Positions 53,266 to 64,000 of a DNA stretch of 64,000 bases are shown here, piece by piece (position 1 is the first letter of the stretch; the number at the start of each line of letters is the position of its first letter). Below the pieces are notes generated by a model. That model saw only the letters and a list, made by a program, of their open reading frames with translations, had not been told where the DNA came from and did no database searches. The position numbers and the translations under genes are program-made. Source of the DNA: Podocnemis expansa (taxonomy: Eukaryota > Chordata > Testudines > Podocnemididae); assembly GCA_007922195.1 (NCBI GenBank), contig ML682090.1, positions 1,409,389 through 1,473,388 on the forward strand, read 5' to 3'.

Positions 53266-56200
53266 AGAAGAAAGGGGATATTATTCCAAGGCTGCTTGAA
53301 TCTCATGCAGTAGGCTGCATGGACACTGTTCAGTTTAAACCAGGCCTGTTTTGGTTTATCTTCAGGTGACTGAGACCAGGGTTAAGGTGTCATAATAGCA
53401 GCATCCACACGCAAGAGTTTGCAGCCCTTTAAGAACAGATTTTTTGTTAAACCAGTGCAGCTGCTATGCAAGAACTAGCTATTGTTATTATCCTGTGTCT
53501 GGACAAGGCCACGAACTGCTGGGCCCAATTCTTCCACACCTGGTGTCATTCTGTGCAGCTGAGTAAAGTGAATGCATATCACCCCTTCTCCAGTTTCACA
53601 CCCCTTCAGTCACTTCCCTAGCAGGAGTGCAACATGCCCTAGTGAGAAAGAAAAGTAGTGACTTGCATCAGTAAGTGGCTCCCCAAGTGCCAAGACTAGC
53701 ATCTGAGGAATCAGAGATCAAGCACCTGCCTGCAGTGTGCATGAGACTTTCTTTCCTGACCCATGAAGTAACCATAACTCCAGGCTTGAAGCATGGCAAT
53801 TACTAGTTGCCATTTTAGCAAGTTATTGCAGGGGGGAGCCAGTCCCTTTAATAAAAGGTCAAGATTTCCAGTAGCACAAAAGCTTCATCAAGGAGGCAGA
53901 CTCAGCTCAAGCTAAGAAGCAGTTCTGGTCCTTGCAACGCCCTTTTTTACCCCAGTGCGTGTGGGGCCAGACTGGGTTAGGACCACATTGTAACCTGAAC
54001 CAGAATGGAACCTGACTGTTCTCCACACAAGCTCGTTTTAAAAGGCTGGTGTACACAGGAGATTAGAAAACCTGGCCCTGATCCTGCAGCCTCACTGACA
54101 ACATCCCTTGCCAGCTGCTCCAGTGAGGAAGTACTGCAGGGCCCAATTGGTTTTCAGCCAGTTTCCCTAACCTAACCAGGCCATGATTACTTCTGTCACC
54201 ATGACTGGGCACCTGACTAAGCAATGAGAGGAATGGATTTTTAGAAAGATTTGACTAAAGCCCCTAGCCTGAGCTTGTTCCTATTCTGGGTGACACGCAC
54301 TTCCCTGTGTAGATAGACCACTCTCAACCAGAAGAGTGCACTCAAGATCAGCACATAACAAAACAGCTGGCGTGAACATCCCTGTATAATTTACAACAGC
54401 CTAACTGAATGCTGGCTGGAATTTTCAGAAGTACCTATATCACTTGGGCACTTAAGTCCCCTTTTCAAACATGACTTGGGCGGTTTATAGACTTCTGGTT
54501 CTTAAGTCACATAGTTGTTTCTGCTAATTTTACCCCTCTGGCTGCTAAACCCTATTGTCAAAGGGACTTATGAGGCACAGCATGTAAATTTTGCTCACCC
54601 AGCTCGGCACATGCATGAGATCTGGTTTTCAGAAAGCATTACACACCCATCTTCTGGGCAGCTAGTTGCTTTAAGACATCTCCAGTTTAGCATGCAAAAA
54701 GAAGAAAAAAAAAAGGCAGCCAAAAACCAGTCGTCACGTCTGAAAATACATCTCCTAAAACCCGTTGAAAGTCAAGAGGATTTAGCCTCTGATGGGTTTG
54801 TGTCCATTTTGAAAATGAGACTTAGGCACTTATGAAAATATCCTTCATCTCCTTTTAAAAACCAATTTGCATCATATCATAATTTTGTTTTAAAAGTCTA
54901 GTTGCAAACTTGAGCCACAGACAATGGGGTTGGTAGTTATGTAACTTTCTAGGCAAGAGATCTTATTTTACTGGAGCAAAAAGGTCAGAGTGGGGAGGGG
55001 AGCTATCTTTCCTCACCCTCCTTTTTAAAATACTATTTTGAAATGTAAAAGCTTGAAAATTGAGAGATTTAGGAAAATGTTGGCCTGCCGATTAGCAAAT
55101 GTGCATCCCACTCCCCAAAAAACTGGACCAAATTTAGATTCCTCCCCGAAGTAGCCCCAGCTCTTTGGCAGGGGCGGTCTGTAGGCCTGGGGCACCATAT
55201 AACCAAGCAACAGCCCAATTTTCTCAGGTCAACTGAAACTCTTTCCCCTTCCTGCAAACCCTGCTGTGATGGCTCTGCTGAGCCCTGCCAGCCCAGTCTT
55301 TGGGCACAGGAGCCACATTGTCTTTGGGCGAACAGAGCACCAGCCATGCGCAATGTGGCGAAAAAAGCACAAAGATGGACAGAGTCTCCCTTATACCCCA
55401 CTGCCACTCACACATGCTGATTCCACCTCTCATGTGCAAGCCAGAAACTCACCTTTTAAAAGCATCAAAAGAAGTATTTTGACTATTTTCAACCCCCCCC
55501 CCCAACCTCCTTGCAAAGTTGGGGGACTCACTGAACCCAACCATCTTTTGGCTTCGCTGCATTGGTATTTTTTGACCAAAAACGATTCATCAAAAAATTC
55601 CCCACAGAAACCTGGCTCTTCGAGACAGAGGCCATGACATGCTCCAGCAACACCCAGAATCTCATCACCCAGCAGATGCAGCTTCTTAATATGCATTTAC
55701 AGGCCAGATTAATCCCCCCCACAGCAGTCAGCTTAGCCATGTTTCCCATTCCCTGTGGAGTTACACCGAGTTCCCTGCAGTCCAGGGCACTCTGAATCCT
55801 CAAGCTTCAGGAAGTGTTATCACACTAAGACTACAGCACAGCAAACCCTTTCCAAAAACCAGTGCTCCAGGTGATCCTAGATTGCCAAGGCCAGAAGAGA
55901 CCTATCTGAGCATCTCTTCTGACTTTCTGCATAGCAGAGGGCAGAGACCCTCAGCCAAAGATTCTCAAGGACTAAGCTAAGGCAGATATTTTGGCGAGCC
56001 ATCCAATGCGGATCTACTCTGCTGTAGCCCTCTAGAGATTTTTAAGTCACCCATCCTTCTGGCCTTTGGGATTAGACAAAACATGGCCAGGGAAGATTTA
56101 TCAGCACAGAGAATGCTGGGGTGGGGGAGTTGCTTTTGGTCGTGGGCCTGATCCTCTATTGAATGGCACCTTGCACAAGAGGATTCTGATGGGGGAAAAT

Positions 56201-58440
56201 TTTGACATCCACTCTGCCCTGTTGCCCAGGTTGCCTTTGCTGCAAAAACTGCCATGCTTTGACATCTTCAGGTGAACAGAATGCACAGGGAGTTTGTTTT
56301 ACCCTCATGCAGCTAGTCGAGGTCAACACTATACCCCCACCTAGGGAGATTTATCTAGACTAGCTGCTAAAAACTAGGGGCTCATCTCCACCTAGGTTCT
56401 AGGTTATACCTTTTTTTGGCAGTGAAGCATGTGCAACTCAGCAGAATGGGCCCCCACAAAGTGCACCAGTGCTGATTTGAACTCAGCAACCCCCCCATAG
56501 GCCCACAAACACCCAAAAATAGACTCCACATCATCAGCTTTATACCCTGGGCGCTCATATCTACTCCCATGCAAAAAAGGATCCTTCGGTCGTAGCAAGC
56601 AGATCCAGTGCTGGTACCACAAGACCTGCGCCAGCTCTAAGCAATCAAACAGCACAACCCATCCTGTTTTTCTAAGTAGCCGTCTCTTTCGCTCTTTCCA
56701 TTCTTCGGTGTAGCTGGTCTTTTTAAGAAAACATTCGTAGTATGTCTGTATGCAAAACTGTGCTGTGGTGTAGTTTTTAGATGTTTGTAAAGAACAACAA
56801 AAATGTACAAAAAAACCCCCAAAACAAAAATTAAGCAAGCTAAGAATTCAGCTGTGGTCTTGGATTTGTCCATTTTGTATAAAACAGAGTGATTCAATAT
56901 GACAATTATTTTAAATGTCAAGCTAGGGGAAAAAAATCAAATAAAAAAATAAGGTGCTGTGAATTTTAAAAAAAGGCAGATGTGAGGTTTATTTGGCTGG
57001 AAAAGGCAGCTGTGCCCCCTGGTGGCTCAGTGACAAATTTTTCCAGCGCTAGGAATGACTATTCCACAAAAATCAATGTAAAAAGAAAAAAATATTAAAA
57101 GTTAAAAAAAAACAAAACCAAACCTATAGCAGCCTCCGAGTCTATGATGCTTGTTTTGGGGCAGGGTTTTAGGTGTCCTGGGAAACAAGGGGGTCTGTGC
57201 CCATTTCTATTTGCATGCACTGTGACTGGAAGTGGTGGGGTGCGGGTTGTGGGGGGGGGACAGAACATGTAAAAATGACCAAGATAATACAAAGTGATGA
57301 TAAACTTCTCCAAGTCTGTGTTTCCACTAGTGGGACTGAGAGAAGAATCCACCCCATTCTTCATCATTGCCCAATCACTGACAAATCATTTTTATTTACT
57401 AAACGGATTCAGCTGCTGACCTAGCCAGGAAAAACATCCTACAACAATCCCAAAGGAGCAAGAAAATGGGAGCTTCTGAACTTCCTAGGTCTTGTAACAG
57501 CCAGGAGGCTTCCAGCCATGCAGCCGAACACATCAATGAAGATTACACATTCCCGAACCCAAACACACAGTCCAGACCTGGCTCATTTCATCACCACATG
57601 TGCCTGAGTACACTAAACTTTGCCCCAATAATTATGGGAAAAACCCAGCAGTCCTGCTACAGATCTGTTTTTGTCTGGATTTTCACTCCAATTTTAGATT
57701 TTTTTTGGGAGAGGTGTATAAAGAGACTGAAGATCAAATTAACTTTCCCGTGAAGTTGGGGGTGGTGGTGCAGAGAGACAATTCCAATCCCAACAGTGTT
57801 TTGAACTCTTCCTTCTGTCATTTTCAGCCCCACCATCCCAGCCTCATGTTAGCACAGGAGACACAAAGGGCAAAAGTGACATCCGCCATGTAAGGGGGGG
57901 ACAGACAGAGACGCATGGTTACAAAACTGACCAGTCTATTTTCCTTTACCCCAAGTGGAACACGTTGCAAACATAAAGCAGAGTGATGAAAAGTAACTGT
58001 GTGAAAATTCTCACAACTGTTTTCTGACTGGAGTTCTACTTCAATTTAAGGTTTTATTGAAAGCACTGTAAAAAAAAAAAAAAAAGACCCAATCGGTGCT
58101 GATGGCAGAAATGTCTTTTCTCTCACTGGCCTCCCATATTTGGGAGAAGCTGTTGAAATCTATTTCTATTAGACTCTCAGAGCCTGCACAGCTGGAGGAC
58201 TGGGAACTGGAGACCCACCCCATTAGTCTTGCTGAGCCAGCCTAGGGACGAAAGAGGGAGCTAGAATTTATTCTGGCTTTTGCCTCCCCAACACAGATAT
58301 TCATTCTGTGGCAATAACAGGCCCAAACTGTATTCAGGGTTACCCAGTGCAAAAATTTACCCAGTGCAGGATCCTTGTTGCTGTGGAAGGGAGTTAGAAA
58401 ACAAATCAGAATGCCTCAGTTTCCCCAGTGAGATAAAGAG
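53266..58440. other. SV2A-BOLA1 intergenic, no gene recognised
   Basis: No protein similarity in any frame. The part from 56850 to 57120 is AT-rich. No clear transposon is recognised. Part of this may belong to a longer BOLA1 3' UTR. Confidence 0.4.
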
Positions 58441-58444
58441 CATT

Positions 58445-58450
58445 TTTATT
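58445..58450 (-). terminator. BOLA1: Candidate BOLA1 polyadenylation signal AATAAA
   Basis: The + strand TTTATT lies about 440 bases past the BOLA1 stop on the - strand. It is the first canonical hexamer after the stop that I could find. Confidence 0.4.
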
Positions 58451-58892
58451 ACAGCTGCACACTCATCCAGAGATGTGATGTCACTGCTTTCCACTGCAAA
58501 CTCCTTCTCCCCCCACACACATATACTTTAAATGCACAACAGTGAACTTTTTAAAACCTTTTTTTGCCCCCTCCCCCTCCATTTGAGAATCAGGCTTTGG
58601 AAATCTACCTCTGCTTTGCAGAAACAATTCCCAGGAACATGCCTGAGCATCCTTCAGGAGCACAGTCTGATCCTCCTGCAACCAGGCTAGCAGGGGAGTT
58701 GGTGTCATGTCACATTTCCAGCCAAAAGCAATACCCACAGCCATGGGCAGGAAGTGGGTGCAGTCTGGAGCTGACCCTGATGGACTCTGAGCATTGGTGG
58801 TGCAACCACACCTGTGAAGGTTTCCACTTCCCACACCAACCTGTATGCAATGTACCAGGGCTCTGGATACGGCCAGAGGGCTGACCACAGGG

Positions 58893-59327
58893 TCACTCCT
58901 GGCTGCCCAATTTGGATGCCATGTGTGGGTCATGTTTGGATCCCCCAAGGCACGCCGGGCTCCGGCTCACATTAGGGTTTTCTTCCCACTGCTGGGGGGT
59001 CTTGGCTTGGATGGACAGAGCATGGACAGGCCCTGCCAGCTCAGCCTGGAGGATCTCGTTCACCAGCCGATGGCGCTGGAGCAGGGGCATGCCGACGAAG
59101 CACTGGCTGGCGATCACCACCTTGAAGTGGGTCTCTGAGCCCTGGGGTACGGCGTGCATGGCGCTCTCATTGTGCACCTCCAGGTGCATGGGATGCAGGG
59201 CCTGCAGGAGCTTCGTGCGAATGGACGACTCCACCGGCTTCTCCTCCATGGCAGGTCCAGGCGTGGAGTAACCAAAGCTGGGGGCTGGCCGACGGAGGAC
59301 TTGCCAAAGGAGGCGGGTGGGGAGCAT
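58893..59327 (-). CDS. BOLA1: BOLA1, mitochondrial BolA family protein 1
   Basis: 144 residues plus TGA, uninterrupted in one exon; human BOLA1 has 137. BOLA1 acts in mitochondria with the monothiol glutaredoxin GLRX5 in iron-sulfur cluster handling and redox balance. The N-terminus MLPTRLLWQVLRRPAPSFGY is arginine-rich without acids, fitting a mitochondrial presequence. The BolA domain spans about 31-115: IRTKLLQALHPMHLEVHNES, then 'SETHFKVVI' and 'LLQRHRLVNEILQAELAGPVHALSIQAKTP'. His58 and His102 lie at the same numbers as the residues reported, from memory, to bind the cluster in human BOLA1. The tail keeps CLGG as in human. It converges with SV2A. A start at Met27 is possible but would remove the presequence. 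Confidence 0.95.
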   Translation of the reverse strand: MLPTRLLWQVLRRPAPSFGYSTPGPAMEEKPVESSIRTKLLQALHPMHLEVHNESAMHAVPQGSETHFKVVIASQCFVGMPLLQRHRLVNEILQAELAGPVHALSIQAKTPQQWEENPNVSRSPACLGGSKHDPHMASKLGSQE

Positions 59328-59355
59328 CCAGAGAAGGTGGGGTCAGCACCCCAAA

Positions 59356-59357
59356 GC
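59356..59357 (-). other. BOLA1: Candidate splice acceptor before the BOLA1 coding exon
   Basis: On the - strand 'ccttgctgtgttgcag' ends at 59357 and the exon would begin at 59356, 29 bases before the ATG. A matching donor, 'ggacag|gtacgg', sits with its exon ending at 59773. Together they predict a non-coding first exon and a 416-bp intron, similar to the human gene plan. Confidence 0.5.
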
Positions 59358-59772
59358 TGCAACACAGCAAGGCTGAGAGACCATCCCCTGGTGCAGCTCG
59401 GAGGGTACGAAGCATGCGGAGGGGGAGCAGGCAAGGGCACGAGTGGGAAAGGGAGAGGTGGACCTGAGAAAAAGCATAACGGGGTGTTTCATGAAGGGCA
59501 GAGGGGAAGCTGCATATAGGGGGTGATATTTTACAGGCAGGGTGTGGGGAGGACCCAAGGTTTCCTGGAATGGAGATTCTGGGTTTGCAATGGGGGAGAG
59601 GAAGGATCCTGCATTTGCACATGGGGGCAGGAGCCTGGCTTTGCACGGGAGTGAGGCAGGGGACGGTGGGTTTGCAATGGGGCAAGAGCTACCCCAGTCC
59701 AAGGCTCAGCACTTGAGCTAGGAGCCAGCCCCCACCCAGGCAGCATTTGCTGCAGACACACCCTGCCCGTAC

Positions 59773-59930
59773 CTGTCCTTGCAGAAACACCCCGCACCTG
59801 GCTCCGCCGCAGGCTCCAATCCAGCAACCTTCCCCACTCCCCCCTGCGCCTGCGCACAGCTGCCTCCCCCTTGGGCGTCCTCGCAGCGCTTTGCATCCTG
59901 GGAAATGTAGTTCTTGCACTCGCAAAGGGG
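59773..59930 (-). other. BOLA1: Probable BOLA1 non-coding first exon and start region
   Basis: Bounded on the inner side by the donor at 59773. The outer limit is unknown; GC-rich sequence and the ZNF143-type sites just beyond indicate initiation between about 59850 and 59950. Confidence 0.4.
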
Positions 59931-60019
59931 AGCGAGAACTACAACTCCCAGAAAGCCTTTCGCCAGCCTCAGCTAGTCTCCTCCCGCCCACTACCCAGAT
60001 GCACTCTGGGAATTGTAGT
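59894..60019. promoter_or_regulatory. Cluster of three ZNF143/THAP11-type promoter sites
   Basis: ACTACATTTCCCAGGATGC (- strand, 59894-59912), ACTACAACTCCCAGAAAGC (+ strand, 59938-59956) and ACTACAATTCCCAGAGTGC (- strand, 60001-60019) match the long ZNF143/Staf motif known from housekeeping promoters. Three near-complete copies in 126 bp, at the expected BOLA1 start, in a GC-rich setting without a TATA box, mark this as its promoter. Motifs point both ways, so divergent transcription is possible, but no gene is seen on the far side. Confidence 0.75.
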
Positions 60020-60129
60020 TCCAGCAGCAACTGGCTCAGTGCAGCCTCTGCTCCTTTGGCTCCCCTGAACCAGCAGCATAGGCTTGCAGCAAAGCATCCT
60101 CACCCTGGCTCACCCCTGTGCCCCTGGGA

Positions 60130-60696
60130 CAGGGGTTTGCAACCTGTGGCTCTGGAGCTGCATGCGGCTCTTCGGCTGCCCTCTTGCAGCTCCAGGCTCT
60201 GCCACCCCCCCACACGCATGGGACCCTGTGAGCAGCCCACTCCTGGCTCGCCTCCCCCCTTCTCCAGGGGACCCTGCAGCAGGCACCACGGCCTAGGGTT
60301 ACCAGATACCAAAGCATGGACGGGGAAGTACAAAAAGGAGGACATTGAGGATGCATGGAGAAAATGTAGTATTAATGTCACATTCTTCTGTTTTTAAGGG
60401 GCCCTGGAAGGCTTCCCCCTAAAAATAGGGTTTTCTGGGGCATTCCAGCATACTTTAACCCCTGTAAGGAAAAAGCCAAATGAAATCATGTATTTTTAAA
60501 ATGCCTGCTGGACAGAGGACATGAAGGTAAAAAGGAGCACATGTCCTCCTTTTGCCTGACATCTGGTAACCCTACCCTGGCCTACCTCCCCTCACCCACC
60601 ACCAGGAGGTTACACCCACTGCAGCTCTCCAAACACTTGGTTCTTGAAGAAATTTTTTAAAATGGCACTTTTTATCTTTTTGGTTGCCAATCCCTG
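60130..60696. mobile_element. hAT-type element, CAGGGGTyTGCAACC family (copy 3), interrupted
   Basis: The left end CAGGGGTTTGCAACC and right end in reverse complement CAGGGATTGGCAACC. Flanks CCCTGGGA (60122-60129) and CCTTGGGA (60697-60704) match at seven of eight. The distal block 'ccaaacacttggttcttgaagaaatttt' is as in the other copies. A second element at 60294-60574 is nested inside. Confidence 0.85.
60294..60574. mobile_element. Nested hAT-type element with TAGGGTTACCAGAT ends
   Basis: Perfect 14-bp inverted ends TAGGGTTACCAGAT and, at the right, 'atctggtaaccct' plus A, except for the base composition between. Flanks CCACGGCC and CCCTGGCC match at six of eight. The intact copies at 16116 and 46459 lack this insertion, which fixes its boundaries. 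Confidence 0.85.
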
Positions 60697-60704
60697 CCTT
60701 GGGA

Positions 60705-61870
60705 GACAGATGGAGCCCTGCACAGTTGTTAACCCTAAACCTCACTGGGGCCACAGTCAGGGTGAGGATGAAGTGGAGCCTCTGTCTACAGCTGGGTTAA
60801 ATTTTCCCTATAAAACTTTGGGAGGGGTATGAGTAGGGGGAGGAAGAAGGCTGCAGATCCGATGATGCCATAACATATCACGGCATGCTTTAGTGCTGGC
60901 TTAGGCAGCTTATGCTGGCAAAATTTTTAAAATAATACAGCAAAATCAAAATGTTTCATTTGGTGTTTTTCTAACAAAGTGTTTTGGGCAGGGGGAAATG
61001 GGATTACAGGGGTTGACATGACTTTTTGTTTTGAAATTTCCTTTTATTGCTTTTTTTTAAATCAGAAATGTTTAAAATGCTTGAAATCAATACATTTAAT
61101 TGCAGATCCAATGCAGTATTTTCATTTTGTTTGATCCAAACTGTTTTGTTGGGGGTTTTTTACACTTTTGGATTTGCTGAAAATTTTCAAAATGTTTGGG
61201 TTCGGTGCAATTTCTTCTCCCTCCCTGATTTTTCAGAAATTGCTAGGGAACTGGTCAGCCTTTGATTTGCACGTGCCAGCTTTTCTCAGGTCTACACCAA
61301 CTTTGCACAGGCCTAAGCAGTAACTTGTCCTGCCCAAGCTGAAGCAGGCTGTAGTCTGACATTCCTCCACAGGGTGGAGCCACAGCTCACCAGTTTTACT
61401 TAAAGTCACCCTGTCCAAGCTCTCCTGGGTATTGATGATGGAGAATTTTAGCTAAAGGGAACAGAACCAAGCAATTTGGTGCTGCTTTGCAACCTGTTTC
61501 TGCGATAAGCTGGGTGACACATCCGTCCAGGAAAATAGCTCAATATTAACTCTCTCAAGATTGCCCTCACCCAGTGAATAGTCATCACCGTGTCCTGCAC
61601 CAGCCTGGACTTACCGTCCAGATTTCCAGCTCCACTAACAGTCGGGGCCTGCATGTACGGATTGATGTCCAGGAAACCACTTAGATACCCTTAATCTAGT
61701 ACTTCGTTGTGTCTTTCTACGGGATACAGATTGACTTCTGCACAGCAGTCTGCTCAGCATAGGACTCAGCAGATTCCATATTGCTATATTGTTTTGCTTT
61801 GCTGTTCCAGTGTGACCTGATCCCATGACTTTCACTTTTCTGCATTTATTTCCTCCCATCCTGTAAGAAC
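60705..61870. other. Intergenic, no gene recognised
   Basis: The A/T-rich stretch at 60900-61230 has runs such as 'gaaaattttcaaaatg' and resembles the stretches at 38800-39010 and 43960-44190. These may be remnants of one decayed repeat, but I cannot define it. Confidence 0.35.
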
Positions 61871-61879
61871 CCCCCTCTT

Positions 61880-62010
61880 CAAAACGTCGGAGGAAGTGAG
61901 ATTTTCACCCACAAAAGCTCATGTGATAAATAAATTTGTAAGTCTTTAAGTGCCACAGGACTCCTTGCTTGTTTTACGGAACTAGACTAACACAGCTGCC
62001 TCGTCGGCTC
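61880..62010. mobile_element. Fragment of the inverted-end repeat family
   Basis: 'gtgagattttcacccacaaaagctcatgtgataaataaatttg', then 'tctttaagtgccacaggactccttg' and 'tgttttacggaactagactaacac' correspond to the right part of 17284-17600. Confidence 0.6.
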
Positions 62011-62454
62011 TTGGCATATTGGTATAAAGGTCCCATTCCAAACTCATTTTAATACAGGTCCCCAGACTAGCACAGCTATTGCAACAATATTTGGTCTCAT
62101 CTCCTGCCTGCGCCTGCATTGTCCTCACTAGATAACACAGCAGGTGCCTGGTGTTTTTCACTGGCATATCAACAATGGGCTCACACGATTAACCTGTAAG
62201 TTGCCCTGATAAAATTGGAGACAAAGCGCAACTCTAAACCCACATCTTTAGCTGGTGAAGTATGAGCTGGCAGCTCTGCCTCTAAACTGGCTCAATGGGG
62301 CACAGTGGGGTGGAGAGCAGGCTCAGCTCTCAATCAGCTCCAAGGGTGTTTACATGTAAGAATGGGGGCAGAAGGAGTGTATAAGCAGGGAGGAGACACT
62401 CAGACACTGCCAGAGGAGAGGGTATGTAACCATGCAGATCATTTCATGCAGATA

Positions 62455-62880
62455 ATGCGTATGGGGGGTGGCAGTATGAGAGTGGGGCTCAGGCTCAGTA
62501 GGCCTGGATTCTATTCTCAGCTGGTGACTTTGGGCAAGTCACTTTCTGTGCATCAGTTTCCCCTCCCTTTCTTACCTATTTAGTGTGCAGGGCCTAGCGC
62601 TTACATTGTGTTTGTGTAGCGCCTAGCATGTAGGGCTCTTAGCTAGGTGAGGGCCTGCAAGTGCTCCAGTAATAGCAGCTGGAGAGGGAATGTGTGTAGG
62701 GAGGAAGGATGGCAAGGAGCCAGGAGAGCTGAGTTCTGTTCCTGGCTCTGCTGCTGGCCTGGAGCAAGTTTCATGCCTCAGTTTCCCCATCTGTAAAGTA
62801 CAGGACAGGGAAATACAGCTCAGACAGTGAAATATAGCACTTTGAAGTCTGCAAAGTACCCTGAGTGGCTCAGATGGAGC
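62455..62880 (+). repeat. MIR/CORE-type SINE fragments
   Basis: Two sense bodies: 'gactttgggcaagtcactttctgtgcatcagtttcccctccc' at 62525 and 'ttcatgcctcagtttccccatctgtaaagtacagg' at 62770. The tail-like sequence 'tgtagcgcctagcatgtagggctctt' lies between. Confidence 0.65.
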
Positions 62881-62886
62881 AGACCA

Positions 62887-63069
62887 CAATGTTCCCTCTA
62901 ATTCATCAGCTATGTGCAGAAAAAATTTCTTTGTATGTGCAAAAAAGTTTCTTTGTGAGCACCCCTATTAGCACTATTGAATTTTTTTGTGCGCACTTTG
63001 TTTTATTGTGTGCATTGGTTTCATGACCCATGTGCGCATGCACATGTGCACAGCTTAGAGGGAACAGTG
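62887..63069. mobile_element. hAT-type element, CAATGTTCCCTCTAA family (copy 3)
   Basis: Ends CAATGTTCCCTCTAAT and TTAGAGGGAACAGTG. The interior matches copy 1 closely. The target duplication is not clear. Confidence 0.75.
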
Positions 63070-63950
63070 CCACTGAGGCCAATTCTTGGTGAAAGTGTGG
63101 CCCTAGCTGCTTTGTCAGAGATCATAGAGGAGTTGTTCTCAGGGAAAGAGAGAGAGAAAGACCTGTGTGTCTTTCCCATGTAGCTGACAGGCCTGTTCTT
63201 GGCTGCGCAGCATGATAGCACAGCACATGGAAGGTGGGAAAGTCACTGATTAGGTCCTAGGAGGTAGTTTGAGCTGAATAAATGACCCAGCTCTCATGCC
63301 AGATGCTGCACCTGACCACAGCTCAGTGCCCAGCTTAGGGGTCCAGTTGTGCTTCTCTCAGCGGTGGGGGGGGCGGGAGCAGGTGTGCGTGTGGGGGCGT
63401 CCGGGTGGGGACTTCAGTGCAGGTCCACGGGACATCCAGGGTAAATGCGCAGGCAGAAAGGTAACTGCTTTAGCCAGGCAGAGCTGGATCTCTCAGAGCA
63501 GTTCCATGGTATGTTGGGAGCATCTGTTCCTAGCCAGCCCCCCTGGTGCCAATGCGGGTAAATCATGGGGCAGTGGAGACACAGTAACAGTGACTCCAGA
63601 TCCCCTGATGGTGTAAATCGGCCTAGCTCAGTGGAAGGCATCAAAACCAATGGACCTGATTCTCATTTACTGGCCAGCCTAGATATTCAAAGGTTTTCAG
63701 GGGCCTCACTCCCTTTTAAATCATTGGGCCCCAGGCTGCTTTAAACCTCTCCGTCAGCGCAAAGGGATGGAGCCCGCGCATCCCTGAGGATGATACTCTG
63801 ATCATTTACACAAACTGAGGATCCAGCACAGACAACCCAGGTCCAACAACCCATAAAGTCCAGGAAACTTCCAAGGTTGGCTCCTGATTTGGAAGTACCT
63901 GTGCATGAGTGTCGCTTGGTGGATCCTGACACAAAGGGGCATATGTCTAC
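63070..63950. other. Intergenic, no gene recognised
   Basis: No coding similarity or defined repeat seen. Confidence 0.4.
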
Positions 63951-63951
63951 A

Positions 63952-63953
<2 letters not shown>

Positions 63954-64000
<47 letters not shown>
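63954..64000 (+). repeat. (TG)n microsatellite running off the window
   Basis: Uninterrupted TG dinucleotides up to the last base; the full length is unknown. Confidence 0.97.

Noticed and set aside
54515..54835. 106-codon open frame in the intergenic region
   Set aside because: Contains a lysine run from a poly-A tract and no recognisable similarity.
59747..60397. 216-codon + strand open frame at the BOLA1 promoter
   Set aside because: It runs through the ZNF143 sites and into two nested transposons; composition is low in complexity and no protein family fits.

Overview
This is vertebrate nuclear DNA, most likely from a reptile and probably a turtle. The evidence is long introns with GT-AG exons, LINEs of the CR1 class, many short hAT-type elements with 8-bp target duplications, tRNA-derived MIR/CORE-type SINEs and slow-decaying repeats. 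The species is inferred, not proven. There is no bacterial, plasmid or phage content, and no CRISPR array or operon. Two protein-coding genes are clear. SV2A (synaptic vesicle glycoprotein 2A) lies on the + strand; twelve coding exons between 11416 and 47248 join in frame to a complete 730-residue protein. BOLA1 (a mitochondrial BolA-family iron-sulfur protein) lies on the - strand at 58893-59327. The two genes converge tail to tail, which from memory is also their arrangement at human 1q21.2. || Layout. 1-2550: no gene seen. 2559-3032: a short hAT element inserted exactly at the left edge of the next element. 3040-7156: a complete LTR retrotransposon structure (two LTRs, a tRNA-Pro-type primer site, a polypurine tract) whose only coding content is a damaged Gag closely resembling PNMA proteins, with no pol. 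7312-8385: a truncated CR1 LINE. 8386-11068: no gene seen. 11069-11415: probable SV2A 5' UTR. 11416-47248: SV2A coding exons with repeat-rich introns. 47249-about 48040: SV2A 3' UTR with an AATAAA signal. 48.0-58.4 kb: intergenic, mostly repeats. 58.4-59.9 kb: BOLA1 with 3' UTR, coding exon, probable 5' intron and promoter. 59.9-64.0 kb: a promoter with three ZNF143-type sites, then nested hAT elements, SINEs and a terminal TG microsatellite. || How it fits together. SV2A is a neuronal vesicle membrane protein of the major facilitator fold and BOLA1 is a housekeeping mitochondrial factor; they share location, not a pathway. The most unusual content is the PNMA-like gag-only retrotransposon. 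It resembles the kind of Ty3-type element from which domesticated capsid genes are thought to have arisen. Other notable items are an unusual family rich in TTTCGAAA palindromes, a large inverted repeat in SV2A intron 3, and the clustered ZNF143-type sites at the BOLA1 promoter. All family assignments were made by eye from motifs and from memory; no database search was run.
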